This document shows, piece by piece, positions 22,087 to 33,686 of a DNA stretch of 64,000 nucleotides; position 1 is the first letter of the stretch, and every line of letters starts with the position of its first letter. The notes below the pieces were generated by a model. It worked only from the letters and a program-made list of their open reading frames with translations. It had not been told where the DNA came from and did no database searches. The stretch is from Brachionus manjavacas (Eukaryota > Rotifera > Eurotatoria > Ploima > Brachionidae). The stretch spans positions 248,001 to 312,000 of the forward strand of contig JAHQIY010000029.1 in NCBI GenBank assembly GCA_019054805.1, in the 5' to 3' direction. The translations under genes and the position numbers were made by a program.

Positions 22087-22788
22087 GATGCTAACGTGTC
22101 CTACACAATGGCTCTAAAAGAGCAATTTGATCACGATGACGACTTAAAGTCCACTCTTCATCAGAACCGAGCAGCAGCGCATTATCATTTAAAAAACTAT
22201 CGTTCCTCATTGAGCGATTGTGTTTTTGCGCGAAAATTCAATCCAAAAAACATGAAGCCGATTTACAGAGGCGCCGAGTGCTCTTATGAGTTGAAGAAGT
22301 TCGATGACTGTGTCAAATGGTGTGATATGGGTCTAGTGATAGATTCAGAAGATGCCAGGCTCAGAAACCTGAGGTCGAAGGCTGAGAGCGAAAAGAAATC
22401 ACACGAAAAAGAAAAGCGCAAAAAAGAAATGATTGAGCGCAAAAGTAACCAGACATTTGGAAAAATTTGGAACTTGATAAAAGCCAAAGGCATTGAGGTT
22501 CAGGTAAGTGAAAAAGCGTTTTTTTCACTGCTAGAAAATCCGGCCAACTCTCAGCAAAAAAGTGTCTCTATTAGCAGCCAAAATGACTGTGAGCTCAATT
22601 GGCCGGTTATTTTCCATTATCCTGAGGTAGGCCAGACAGATTTTATTGAAGAATTCAGCGAAAACTCAATTTTTAGCGACCATTTGAATGCTATGTTCAG
22701 TCAATCTCCTGATTGGGATGGCCAAAAATTGTATAATCCTAGTTCGATTCAGATCTACTATGATAATAGAAAAAAGGATAGCTCATGA
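22087..22788 (+). pseudogene. TTC4: TTC4 (Hsp90 co-chaperone) fragment, both ends missing
   Basis: The frame after a TTTCAAG acceptor matches TTC4 from within the first TPR onward: HQNRAAAHYHLKNYRSSLSD, IYRGAECSYELKKFDDCVKW and CDMGLVIDSEDARLRNLRSK. A charged helix and the C-terminal 'wheel' domain start follow (NWPVIFHYPEVGQTDFI, SPDWDGQKLYNP). Relatives have about 90 more residues before and about 60 after. The C-terminus is cut at RKKDSS TGA 22786-22788, a few bases before the receptor duplication (copy B) begins, so the duplication junction probably truncated it. The frame itself has no damage. Confidence 0.85.
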
Positions 22789-22796
22789 AAATTGAT

Positions 22797-25614
22797 CATC
22801 ATATGACTTTAATTTTGAAAAAATTTTTGAAAAAATTAATTTAAATATTAGATAATTAGAGAGGATAAATCAATGGAACAAGTGGTATTTGCTGTGCCGA
22901 GTATTTGTCAATTTTTAACTTTGGAAACAAGACAAAAAGTTTACTTAACAACTGATAAAGACGAACAGAATAGTAAAATAAGTGGTTTTGTTGAGCAAGT
23001 GGAACCCATGTGGAATGAAATGAAGTGGCAACAAAAAAATTAAGTCAACTCAGCAATTTATATTGGTTCAGTTCAAATATTAGCTATTGGAATAGCATCA
23101 CATTCAAGCTTGCAGTTATAATTAATTTGGTTGTGGCCTTTTTTTTCCTTTTCAAAATGAGATAAATGGTATGTGTGTTTTTTATTGAATTATTCGATGA
23201 ATTTTTTTGCAAGGTATTGTGAATTTCAAATACAAATTGAACAAAAAATGTTCATTTTTTGATAGATTAAAATTAAAGTTAATAAAAAATATAATCAAAA
23301 TACTGCATTATAGTGCAACATACTTTGTTGCACATTTATTACCTAAAGTAATTTTTTCATGTAAAAAATGACAATAAATAAAGAATCAATAGGATTTAAA
23401 TAGATTGTTGATTTGATTTACAAAAAAAAAAAAAAAAAATTATTTTGGGTAAAAAAGTAGCAATAAAGTTTGTTGCACTATGTTGCAGTATTTTTTCTAG
23501 TATTTTTTATTAAATTAAATTTTAATAAATCAAAAAATGAACAATTTTTGTTCAATTTTGTATTTGAAATTCACAAAATCTTTTTTTTATCTAAAAAATT
23601 GAACAAAATTCTGTTGTAAAGAATTGAATAAAACTAACTGGATTTATAGACTAAGAAATTGATGAAATTAAACGTCCACAAAAATTTACTAAAAAAAACC
23701 TTTTTAATTGGAAACGATAACGATATTTTTATTAAAAAGGATTTTCTAAGATTTAGAAATTTAGAAATTTAATTAACAAAAAAACTTAAAAATTGATTAA
23801 AATTTTTCAAAAATAAATCAATTTTTGAATTAAATGATAAAATTATTTTAATTTTTTGAATCATTTATTTATTTTGATTTTTGATATTTAAACAAATAAA
23901 ATTTTTAAGCTTTTTTTAAAATTAATTTTTTTAATTATATTTTAAGAATATATTAGAATTTTTATGCAACCTATTTCAAGAACATAATTATTTACAATAT
24001 TATTTAAAAGAAAAATCAGAATAATGCTTAAAACCTTTTACAAAATACAATCGGCTATAAAGAATTTTCAAAAAGAATATTCAAACGTTTTGATAAGTTA
24101 AAAAATATTTTTCTATTGACCCGATTTAACCTAATTTTGTACAAATATTTAATAAAATTTAACAATTAAGAAAATAAAAAAGTCTAGTTGTTACAAAATA
24201 AAAAAGTCATCTAGCGCAGCTTAACCTGTGAATCACATTAGTCCTCTAAATTTTATTCAGTTAACAAGGAAATAAATTTTTTAATACTTGATGCAAAGGT
24301 TGAAAAAATTAATAAAGTTTTACTTTAAATTTTAATTTTTTAATTTAATCCATTAAATGTCAAAAGCTTGGGTTATTTTATTTAATTCTTTTTTAAAAAC
24401 TAAACTCAAAAAAATTATCTGTTTATTATTTTTTACTTTTTAATTTGAAAAAATAAGTAAAAATTTTTTCTATTAGATCTTGATATTAGATTGAATGTAA
24501 TCTTATGGATGTTATTTTTGATCTCAACGCTATGTCTCTACAATTTACCAAATAGAATAAGTTCAAATTTATTTTATTTTATCACACTGATCAGATCAAT
24601 TTATACATTTGGAATAGAGCTGACTCTGAATTTTTTGGGTTTAATAAACGTAGTTTTTTGTTTCAAATGAAAACATAATAGTAAAATATTTTTTCTAACC
24701 AGTTAATCAATAAAGCAGTGTTTATGGCAAGCTTTTTTGGCAACAAAGGTCTCTTTTCCTTTAATTCTAGGGAGAAACGAAGATTTTTGAACAAAGATTT
24801 TGAATTAATTTATCACATTGGATACTTTAGTTTATGTTTTTTGGGCTTATTTGTTTACGAATTATTTTACAGTCTTTTGTTAAGATTCTTTTTTTCCATT
24901 TTGAAATAAACAAAAAAACTCAATAGAAAATTTTAGTTATTGGACGTGGTTTATTAGAAACTTTGAAACAGAAACTTTGTTAAATGTGATAAGATGTGTA
25001 GCTAAAAATGCCAAGTCTGTCCTTTTAACTGCGGTATTTGCTGTCATTTTGATTTATCTGTTTTCAATTTGCGGATTTTTGTTCATCCACGACGATTTTT
25101 TAGTCGAAATTCAGCCCAAAGGACAAGAATCGGACAGTGTGGAGAAATCATGTGAAACTTTGTACATGTGTATAATTACAACTCTTAGTATGGGCTTGAG
25201 AAATGGAGGTGGCAAAGGCGATATGTTGAGAAAACCAGGCACCACTGTAAACTTAAAAAAATTAAATAAAAAATTTATAAAATTAATTTTATTAGGAAAC
25301 TTTGTTTTTTTACGAGTCTTTTACGATTTACTATTTTTTTATATAGTAATCATAATAACTTTGAACTTAATTTTTGGAATAGTTATAGACACTTTCGGTG
25401 ATTTAAGACAAGAAAAACAAGAAAAAGACTTTACTTTAAAAAATACATGTTTTATTTGTGGTAAAAAATATTCAAAAAAAATTATTTAAATTTATTTATA
25501 TATTTTTAATATTTTTTTAATTAGGACTAGACCGGTCAAAATTTGATAAAAAGTCAATATCATTTGAGGATCACATCTTTATTTTTTGATTCTATTGAAA
25601 GTAAAAGACCAAAC
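22797..25614 (+). repeat. Segmental duplication, copy B
   Basis: Matches 13802-16611; coding landmarks are exactly 9000 bp apart (for example 15977 and 24977). Unlike copy A it continues at its right edge into the genuine receptor C-terminus, so B's right flank and A's left flank are the original contexts. Confidence 0.92.
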
Positions 25615-25878
25615 TGAATTTACCTGGCAGGAAAGCTTTGTATGTCAATGCATCAAAGTAAAAAATAACTAATTTAAAAAAATTTATATTGAAAAAATAT
25701 TTATTTCAAAGGATAAAAGCTTAGAATGGTTTCCGCGATTGAGAGCCATGTCTTTGGACAAATTAAACCGGATTGATGAGGAAAATGAAATAAAAATAAA
25801 CTCGAAGAGACTAATAGCATGATGAATAGTCTAAATAAACAACTAGAAGAGATAAAAGAATCGGTATTGAGGATTTAA
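22852..25878 (+). pseudogene. ITPR: IP3 receptor channel domain and C-terminus, copy B
   Basis: Exons: 22852-23168, 24477-24649, 24703-about 24880, about 24936-25246, 25296-25460, 25525-25657 and 25712-25878. Content equals copy A, then adds the zinc-finger linker (VKDQTEF) and the tail LEWFPRLRAMSL, with a coiled coil (NSMMNSLNKQLEEIKESVL) ending at TAA 25876-25878. The pore loop reads NGGGKGD. Faults: the same A-run and T-run slips as copy A, plus another A-run slip at about 25793 in the tail. The EEHNMWHY-type block of relatives is missing. It has no upstream receptor exons; TTC4 lies there instead. Confidence 0.87.
23220..23585. repeat. Foldback (MITE-like) palindrome, copy B
   Basis: Same element as 14212-14577, carried along in the segmental duplication, with small run-length differences. 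Confidence 0.75.
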
Positions 25879-26575
25879 ATCATCAACGTCAGAGTTTAAT
25901 TATTTTTTTATTTTAACTCCGGGACAAAAGAAAGCCAAATGAAGATTTGAGTTTTCGTGTCACACTTGATCCTTGAAATGACCGAATTATTTTTTTGTTT
26001 TTTTAAATACTTTTTTAATTATTTTTCCATATATATCTAATTTTATTTTTGTAGATTAATTTTAAATTTCAAATTTTTAAGACACTTGCGATGACAGTTC
26101 TAAAATAAAAAATTTTTAAATAAGAAGTTAAGTTCAAGTTTAAAAGTAAATCGACAGGCTAGTGCCCCTGTCCATAAAAGACCGATTAACACTTCATTTA
26201 TTCAAAATAAAATTTAAATTTAATACATTTTTAATAAAAAGAATAAAATTTAAATTTAGTTTTATAGTGTTTAATAAAAAGAAAAAAATAGCTAAAAAAA
26301 TTTAACATTTTAAGGTTTGAATTAAAATTTTGAATTGTTTTTTCAAAATCTGTAAAAATTTAGTTAATATTATAGAATATTGAAAGCTAAAATTTAGAAA
26401 ATTTTAACATTGATCTCTTGATGACAAAGCTATTAATTAATCTCGAATAAAAATATCCAAAAGTTTTTTTTCCTTTTTTTAATTGTTTTTGACATTGGTT
26501 CGATTAGATTTCTTCGATTTTTAATAATTTTAAGAATATTTTTTTTAATTTCATTTTGAAATAAATTGCATCAAA
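25879..26575. other. AT-rich spacer between ITPR copy B and PHAX relic
   Basis: No coding-like frame. Several short near-repeats of AATTTAAATTTA type. Confidence 0.5.
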
Positions 26576-27252
26576 ATGAGCAAGATGAATTTGAAAAAAT
26601 TCAATTTATGGACTGATTCACTGAATGAGGAAAATTTGTGTGAAACAATTGGAACAATTGATTTCTCCGAAGACCAGCCGAAACAAGAACGAGTTGTTGA
26701 GTCATACAAATTTGGGAATAAAGTCTAAGAAAAAGTGTTTACTAGGCCAAAGAGACAAAGAAGAAAAAAAAAGATAGAGCGCCAAGAAACTACCTGTTCA
26801 AGTCTGGACATTGGTGAACGCCTGGGACCTTTGATCTCTTTTGACGAGTCATAACCTAGATCTCATATTCGGGTTTCTGGAATAGACACTGATTCAGTGG
26901 CCAAAGAGATATCCAGAATCCTTCAGGAACCTAAAGATGATGTTATTCGTAAATAGATAAAAATTTTATTTAAAAAAAAATAATTTATTTTTTCAAATAT
27001 TAGAACAGTGTGTGAAAATTTTGGGAAAGAAAAAAAGCCTTGAGCTGTTATATGCTACAGAAGATACGGAAAGCTGCGGAGGAATACCCACTGGTGTAAT
27101 TAAAAATTAAAATTTTATTTAACAAAAATTAGATTAACAAATTATTTTATTTAACAATTTTTTAGGACGGATATAGAAGACGAACACCAGGAGGAGTTTT
27201 TTTTCAATTGCAAAAAAAAAATGATACAATTCTGAATTGTCAAAAAGCATAA
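26576..27252 (+). pseudogene. PHAX: PHAX (phosphorylated adaptor for RNA export) pseudogene
   Basis: PHAX links m7G-capped snRNA/cap-binding complex to CRM1. Exon 1 (26576-26948) opens with NLWTDSLNEENLCETIGTID and ends in DSVAKEISRILQEPKDDVI. Exon 2 (27004-27095) gives VKILGKKKSLELLYATEDTE. Exon 3 (27166-27252) gives YRRRTPGGVFFQL. These match the conserved RNA-binding region (RLQEPKKDLI, GNKKAIELL, SRRRTPGGVF). The introns are 55 and 70 bp with GT and AG. Two in-frame TAA codons (26726-26728, 26852-26854) break exon 1 while the frame is kept. The C-terminal third of PHAX is absent, and the end coincides with a MITE at 27253. Confidence 0.82.
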
Positions 27253-27495
27253 TATCAAAATTTAATAAAATTTCTCTTATGAGTGAGATATTTTAATTCA
27301 AAGTTTTTGTTAGTTTTTGTACTTGACGTTTTTTATTTCAAAAAATTTCAAAACCGAATTTCAAAAAATTAAGTTCAAATTCGTATTCAGCATCTAAAAA
27401 TTTACTCCCTTAAAAAAACGTCAAAGTACAAAAACTAACAAAAACTTTGAATTAAAATATCTCACTCATAAGAGAAATTTTATCAAATTTTGATA
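27253..27495. mobile_element. MITE with 78-bp terminal inverted repeats
   Basis: The left arm (TATCAAAATTTAATAAAATT...GTACTTGACG, 27253-27328) pairs with the right arm (about 27419-27495, ending AAATTTTGATA). A central loop of about 90 bp is AT-rich and non-coding. Flanking TA on each side is compatible with a Tc1/mariner-type target but is weak evidence in such DNA. It abuts the truncated PHAX end. Confidence 0.8.
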
Positions 27496-28880
27496 ATGGA
27501 CTATAAACTAGACTTTATGCTCTTTCATAATTGTATTTGATGTATTTTGTCGAGTAATCTTTTCTTGAGATTTTTTTGCTCAAAAAAAATGTATTTTTTA
27601 AGTATTCCAACTCTGGAATGAGACAATTTGGAAAAAAAATATATTTATATTTTTAACACACAAGAACTCTTTTTTATTAGTACGTGTAAATAAGGTCAAT
27701 ATCTGGATGTGAATTTACGTGCAAACCGTCCTTTTCACAATTTAAAATTTTTATACTTTTATTCAATGGTAAAATTAAATTTTAAATTAAATGTTTTTTA
27801 GCAAAATATTTCAACAAAAACATACCAAAAATGGTATCTTTTAAAAATTATTTATTTTGTTAATTTAAGAAATAAAAATAAATAATAATTTTTAAAAAAT
27901 ACCATTTTTGAGCAGAACTTTCACACAGAATTGAGTTTCAATTAAAAAAAATCGTGATTTATTCTAATTAAGACTTTTTAATTAACAAATAACATTTTAA
28001 TAATTTTAATTAAAATATTAGTTTTTTTATTAAGTTTTTCAAAAAATGACTTTATAGAATAAATTTTGTTTTAAAAAAAAATGTATTTCTTTAGGTAAGA
28101 TCTAACTAAATAGAACGAGTTGAATTGAATATTTTCATCTAGAAAAATCAATCAAATCTTAGAAATTTTCTTTCTAAATTCGGGTTAAATTACATTTATT
28201 TTTTTCAATTTTCTATGTTGTAATAAATGACAAATTTGAAATACATTTTTGAAAAGCAAGTTCAAAATCCTTTAACTAGTAATTTATTTTGTAAATTAAA
28301 AAAATTTTAATTATTTTTTTTAATTTTAGTTTTCAGTTTATTTTTTTCTTAGCTAAAAAATTCTTTCGTTAAAAATTTTTGGAACAAAATTGATCTTTTG
28401 TACTTACTTTAGTTCTGCCTAAGGATCTGTATTATAGTGTAAATTTCGAAAATTATTTACAAACTATTATAATTTTTCAAACTATTAAGAGCTTACTTTT
28501 ATTTATTTGTATTCAATCAAACTTAAAAAAAAAAAAACTAGATAAGGAAAATACGCAATTGAAAAAAAATACTAGCATAATTGATTTATTTTAAAATTTT
28601 TTTGTTAAATTTAATTTGTTTTCTTTTTCCTTGCAGGTTAATACAAATTCTTATATTTCAAAATGAGCAATTTTATAATTTAAAAAAAAACTCATAAAAT
28701 GAGTTTTCATCAAAACTCAATTGGTATTCTATACTTGCACGTAGAAGCAAAGCCATATTTTTAATAACACCTATAACATTGTATTCATCAACTTCATGTA
28801 CTAGTTTGCTAAATATAAGTTATGTAATTTTTTTTCTTATTACTTTCGTATTGTTATCATATAATACTTTTTGAAAATCG
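27496..28880. other. AT-rich stretch without a visible gene
   Basis: Low-complexity A/T-rich DNA; no coding-like frame or long inverted repeat recognised. Confidence 0.55.
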
Positions 28881-28884
28881 TGAT

Positions 28885-29990
28885 TTTAACCTTTTTGTGT
28901 GACAAAAAATTAAAAAACCTAAGATACTCGGTGAGTTGTGGTGAAAAATTAAGCTCCATTCACGAAGACGATGAATTTAAACTTGAAAATATCTTCGATC
29001 GTTTGGACAAAGATTTAAGGCTCAAATTGAATCTAACCAGAGATGAGCTGGCGGACTTAAGGTCCGAGAATTTCAATTGATCGAAGAGAGCCAGCTCAAA
29101 ATTAAAAGCTATGTGTCACAATATGAGGAACAAAAGGTAGCTTTTTGATCATTTTTTTTTGGTTAAAAATTTTTTTTTCTCTAGAAAATTATTAGTGTTC
29201 TGCAAACGGCGAATGCCAAATTGGACACAAAAAACAATGAAGTAGTTTTTTCTGATAATTCTATTTTTGAAAATAAGGTCTTTTTAATTTTAGCTGGAAT
29301 AAAAATTGTCTCATTTTGAAGAGATGATTTTTGGTTTTAATAACTCTTCGAAGCCCTATTGGAATGATAAAGTCGTAGGAATTTTCCAAAAGTCAAAATA
29401 AATTGTTCAAAAAAGTCTAAAAATAAACTCCAAAATCAAACAGATTCAAAATCATGCAGATCAAATGGTCAGCAAGTAAGTCAATTGCCTAATTTGAATG
29501 CGTTCATGCTCGAAGTAAAAAAGACAAATTTATTTCCAAAAGTAAAATTTAAAAAATTAATATGAATTAAATTAAATTTTTTAAATTTGAGGAATCGTCA
29601 AAAGCCGGTTTTGAGACTGTTGCTGATTCTGTTGAAGAATTTTTGAAATTCACTGAAGCAATTCAATTAAAAGCCAGGTTTTTTAGACTTTATCAATAAA
29701 AATTTAATTGAATATTTAATTAATGCTTTTTAAAAATTTAGCATCACGACAAATTTCCAAAGTCAGATGTGTTAAAGTTGAGAGACACCAATAGCAACAA
29801 AACTCCGGAAACCAAGAAAAAACTTGGTTTAATGGAGCAACTGTTCAATTATTTAATTCTAAATGATCATAATAATTTAAATAACAAGTAATTTTTATTT
29901 TCGTGATTAAATTTTTTTTTTTTTATGTAAATATTTTTAAATTTTAAGTCTTCGAAAATTTATACAGCAGTCAATAAATTATCACAAACT
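28885..29990 (+). pseudogene. Truncated copy of the coiled-coil gene at 36.1-38.9 kb
   Basis: Matches 36455-38140 with deletions. It retains LCDKKLKNLR.SVSC, DLRLKLNLTRDELADL and then jumps from SENF straight to IEESQLKIKSYVSQYEEQK, losing about 300 bp of coding sequence. Small exons with their GT/AG sites follow (KIISVLQTANAKLDTKN at about 29186; SVEEFLKFT at about 29620; DKFPKSDVLKLRDTN at about 29750). Its 3' part continues in inverted orientation (next entry). It is broken and has no start. Confidence 0.8.
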
Positions 29991-30072
29991 TTTTCAAACA
30001 TTATAAATTGAAAAATCATTAACACTTCTTTAATCAAATCGCAAAGACTTAAAACCAGCGGATCCATGATAT

Positions 30073-30420
30073 TCAAAAGATTGAATTGTGCCTTATTTTT
30101 TCACTTATTGAATTGTCCTTTGAATACCATCTATCAGCTGGAGTTAATTCTTTGCGTTGGTCTCCAATTTGACCCTCGAAATGCTTGGTTGAATTAAGGG
30201 TTGTTGAGTCAAATACTGGATCCTCTGTGGGAGATGATACCAAAAAATATTCAATTTGATCAGATTGATTTGGACAAAAGCTGGCCGATGATTTCTCAAT
30301 TTTTTCATCGAATTCAATGTCACACGAGACTGAATTCGGGTTCGGCGATGAGCTTTCTGCTTCGATCATGTTCTTGTCATTTGATTCAACAAAAGTTAAG
30401 GAGTTTTTGATTGATAATGA
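30073..30420 (-). pseudogene. Inverted 3' piece of the same coiled-coil gene copy
   Basis: Reverse complement of about 38135-38490, almost identical (SSPNPNSVSCDIEFDEKIEK, PADRWYSKDNSISEKIRHNS). It follows directly on the forward part ending near 30000, with a small overlap in content. The tail of this copy was therefore flipped, not just lost. Confidence 0.85.
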
Positions 30421-30600
30421 TTGAAAAAATTAACAGTTAAACCAGAAAGAATCTTCAGAGTGTTTCATGGTCATCCCTTCGCCTCATCAGAAAATAACTG
30501 CCTACATTCTTCATTGCACTGGAACCAACTGAGAACCAAAATTGATTTCCCAGCAGCTAGTGGTTGTCTACCAGTGTTGGCAAATGGCAACTACGTAAGT
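30421..30600 (+). CDS. Coding-like exon, unrecognised
   Basis: GC-richer frame containing FHGHPFASSENNCLHSSLHW and DFPAASGCLPVLANGNY, ending at a strong GTAAGT donor (30596). The rest of the open frame after the donor looks like intron. No family recognised; it may be a gene or transposon scrap joined to the inverted piece. Confidence 0.35.
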
Positions 30601-32044
30601 AAAAAAAGAAGAAAGGTGTTTAAGAGTAAAATATGGATCAATATCACTAACTGCTTTTTCTTCCTAATTAATGGAAAGTTTGTAATGATTAACGGTTTTA
30701 ATAATCTTTTCAGTAAAAGCCCTATAAACTTTTTTTTAATTAGTTTATTTAACACTCAAGCCCGGAGGGGCTTCTGCGACACTTTTTGGTTTCTTATTTT
30801 GCTTATTGCTCAATAAATTTAATCGTTTTTGACGAGTTTTTCCATCAAAGTTAAAATCAAAAAAAAAGTATACGCTAAACCCGAAAAGGGGTTCTTTGGA
30901 CCCTCCAAAAATAATACAATATTTTTGGTAAAATCAAGTAAATACATGGCTAATTATGCTTTTAATTCCAAACTCTACTTTATTTCAATAATTTCTATAA
31001 TAAATAATAACTTTTTGAACCAAGTCTCGATGAAAGCTACCCTACAAGCTCTTGAATTTCTTTGAAATCCAGATCATACCCAACAAGAAGTCTCTGATGA
31101 TAATTATAATGATTATGAGGATAATTAAAACTTAGATAATAATTTTGAAGAAAAAATGGAAACACCAAATCAACCTAATACCGAATATGAATCAGATGAA
31201 TACTCAGGTAATGAATAATCTGAAGAAGAATAAGCAACTTACATTGACAAAAATTGGAAATAAAAAATAATATGGGATTGATTGGGAACGGAGAAGTGGC
31301 AAACAATAAATTTTAGATGAGAAGGTTAGACCAACAAGTAAATAAATAAGACCAAACTGTCAGAATTTTTCATGATTTTTATGATAAATTTATATTGATG
31401 GTGATGATAAATTTATATTGAATTGTACCAATTGTCACCAGAAAGCAGTAGATCCTTAACTTTCATTTACAAAAAGAGGTTTATTTACTTTATCGGCGTC
31501 TTTTATGCAAGAAGTGTTCAATGCCAAATTGTTCCTCTCAAAGCTATTTGTTCAAGAATTTTTAAAGTTCAATTTGTTTCCGTGATGGAAACAAGTCGAG
31601 CTTTACTTGTGACAAATTTAAGCAATTTACATGTGGTCTTTCTGTAGGAGAGAATTTTTTTAAATCGATCTGCAAAAATTTTTAAAAACAAGCTACGAAT
31701 AGGAATTTAAAAAAAAAATTTTTCCTGTAATTGTATCTATTTATTTTATGAATAATTTTAAAATTTTAACTTAATAATATACAAATTTTTTTTTAATATT
31801 TTGAATAAATATGGTACTTGATGTTATCAAAAAAGCATATTATTTAAAAAAGTTTTTAGGACCCTTCTAGTACTTAACGTATAGAAAAAAATTCAGTGTT
31901 TGAGTGTTAACATTTTCGTCACTGATACTTAAAATTTTTAAAAAAGTGTCCATAAAAAAAATTCTATTAAGTTAATAAAGTGACATTAGAAGTTGGAAGG
32001 GAAATTAGAAATGTTACAGAAAAACAGTTGTCCATTGGAAGAGC
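30601..32044. other. Spacer with small relics
   Basis: Two GC-richer islands stand out: 30763-30785 (CCCGGAGGGGCTTCTGCG) and 30877-30905 (CCCGAAAAGGGGTTC), the second with short hairpin potential. An acidic coding-like scrap lies at about 31084-31230 (QEVSDDNYNDYEDN; NTEYESDEYSG) with stops, and an open frame at 31423-31647 has no recognised family. None can be assigned. Confidence 0.35.
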
Positions 32045-32736
32045 TCATTTGAGAATTTCCAGAGGAGGTTCAGAACTTCTTGAGCTTTCAACAAAAACAT
32101 CAATAAAATCCTGAGTGAGTGAAGTAATGGGTGTGTTTTTATATATTTACCTTTTTTATGTACTTTGTCCTTAATAAGTTGAGAGTGAATGATCTGCTTG
32201 AAAACTTAGATAAAATCAGCGATGACATTTAGTTTATTTGTGTTTATTCTCGACTTGGCCAAAGCATTCAACAATAGTTAAAATAACTTTTTATTTGATC
32301 GGAAACAGCATGTGACGAAGTGGACAGACGCTACCAGTAAATTTTCTGGAATTGTTTTAGGTCCTCTCCTTTTTTCATCAATTAAAAGTATCATTTGAGA
32401 ATTTCCAGAGGAGGTTCAGAACTTCTTGAGCTTTCAACAAAAACATCAATAAAATCCTGAGTGAGTGAAGTAATGGGTGTGTTTTTATATATTTACCTTT
32501 TTTATGTACTTTGTCCTTAATAAGTTGAGAGTGAATGATCTGCTTGAAAACTTAGATAAAATCAGCGATGACATTTAGTTTATTTGTGTTTATTCTCGAC
32601 TTGGCCAAAGCATTCAACAATAGTTAAAATAACTTTTTATTTGATCGGAAACAGCATGTGACGAAGTGGACAGACGCTACCAGTAAATTTTCTGGAATTG
32701 TTTTAGGTCCTCTCCTTTTTTCATCAATTAAAAGTA
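32045..32736 (+). repeat. Tandem duplication of a 346-bp LINE RT relic
   Basis: 32045-32390 and 32391-32736 appear identical. Each unit contains two decayed RT motifs on the plus strand: ILDLAKAF (RT motif DFAKAFD) and SGIVLGPLLFSSI (motif GSVLGPLLF). Frames are broken. The unit junction is sharp (AAAAGTA/TCATTTGAG). Confidence 0.85.
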
Positions 32737-33023
32737 TTAAAGATAAAAAAATTTACTACTTTTTCTTTAATAAGTTTTCATTTTTTGGAGAAAAAATCTC
32801 AATAAATTAATAAGGCTACTAATTAACCGGACATATAAAAATAATATATAATAATAATAATAATATAAATAGCTATGATGTGGATTTACCACATGAAATG
32901 AGGTTTAAAGCTCACTGTAATAGCTTTCTAAATTTAGTTTGTCAAGTTTGTTTTTGAAACTATTAATATCTTTTGAATCTACAATATCTCTTGGTAGACG
33001 GTTCCAAAATGTTGACACTCTGT

Positions 33024-33671
33024 TTATAAAAAGTTGTGACGTTGATCGCAATTTTTAACCAGTTGTCTTTCTACTACAAATTCATGTGATCTCAATTGTG
33101 GTGCTATTGAATCTGACCCCATATTTTTAAATACAACTTTATTAAACCAGTTCACTTCATCAAAACCTTTGACAATTTTAAACATTTGGATTAGATCACC
33201 ACGCAATCTTCTAGTTTCTAATGTTGTTAAATTAAGCTCTTTTAATCTATCCATGTATTCTAACCGATTAATACTTGGTATAAGCCTTGTAGCTCGTCTT
33301 TGTACCGACTCGAGCGCATTTATATCTTTCTTCCAGTGTGGTCTCCAGAGTACTACACCATACTCAAGGTGAGGACGTACAAAGGCTTTGAATAACTTAC
33401 AAATAGAGTCTTTGTTCGGGAACTTAAAAGTTCTTTTAATCAAGCCTAAGACTTGATTTGCTTTGCTTATGGCTGAATTGATTTGAATTGACCATTTTAA
33501 ATCTTTAGAAATAAAAACACCTAAATCCTTCTCCAAATTTGTTTTTTGAACAGGTTTTCCATTTATACTATAATCGTTCAAGGGGTTCGTATCACCAAAA
33601 TGCAAAACCTTACATTTTTCTTCATTCAAACAAATCAGCCAATCACATGTCCATTTGTAAATAATATTCAA
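33024..33671 (-). pseudogene. LINE copy 1: RT thumb and C-terminal region
   Basis: Contains WTCDWLICLNEEKCKVLHFG, DLGVFISKDLKWS and RPHLEYGVVLWRPHWKKDIN, then RRLRGDLIQMFKIVKGFDEV, the standard tail of this LINE group. It is separated from the palm only by an in-frame TAA. Confidence 0.85.
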
Positions 33672-33686
33672 ATCATCTTTTAAGAT

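Noticed and set aside
12977-26854. Alternative genetic code in which TAA or TAG is read as Leu
   Set aside because: Stops in PHAX and LINEs do not fall at Leu positions, and several intact genes end in TAA or TAG.
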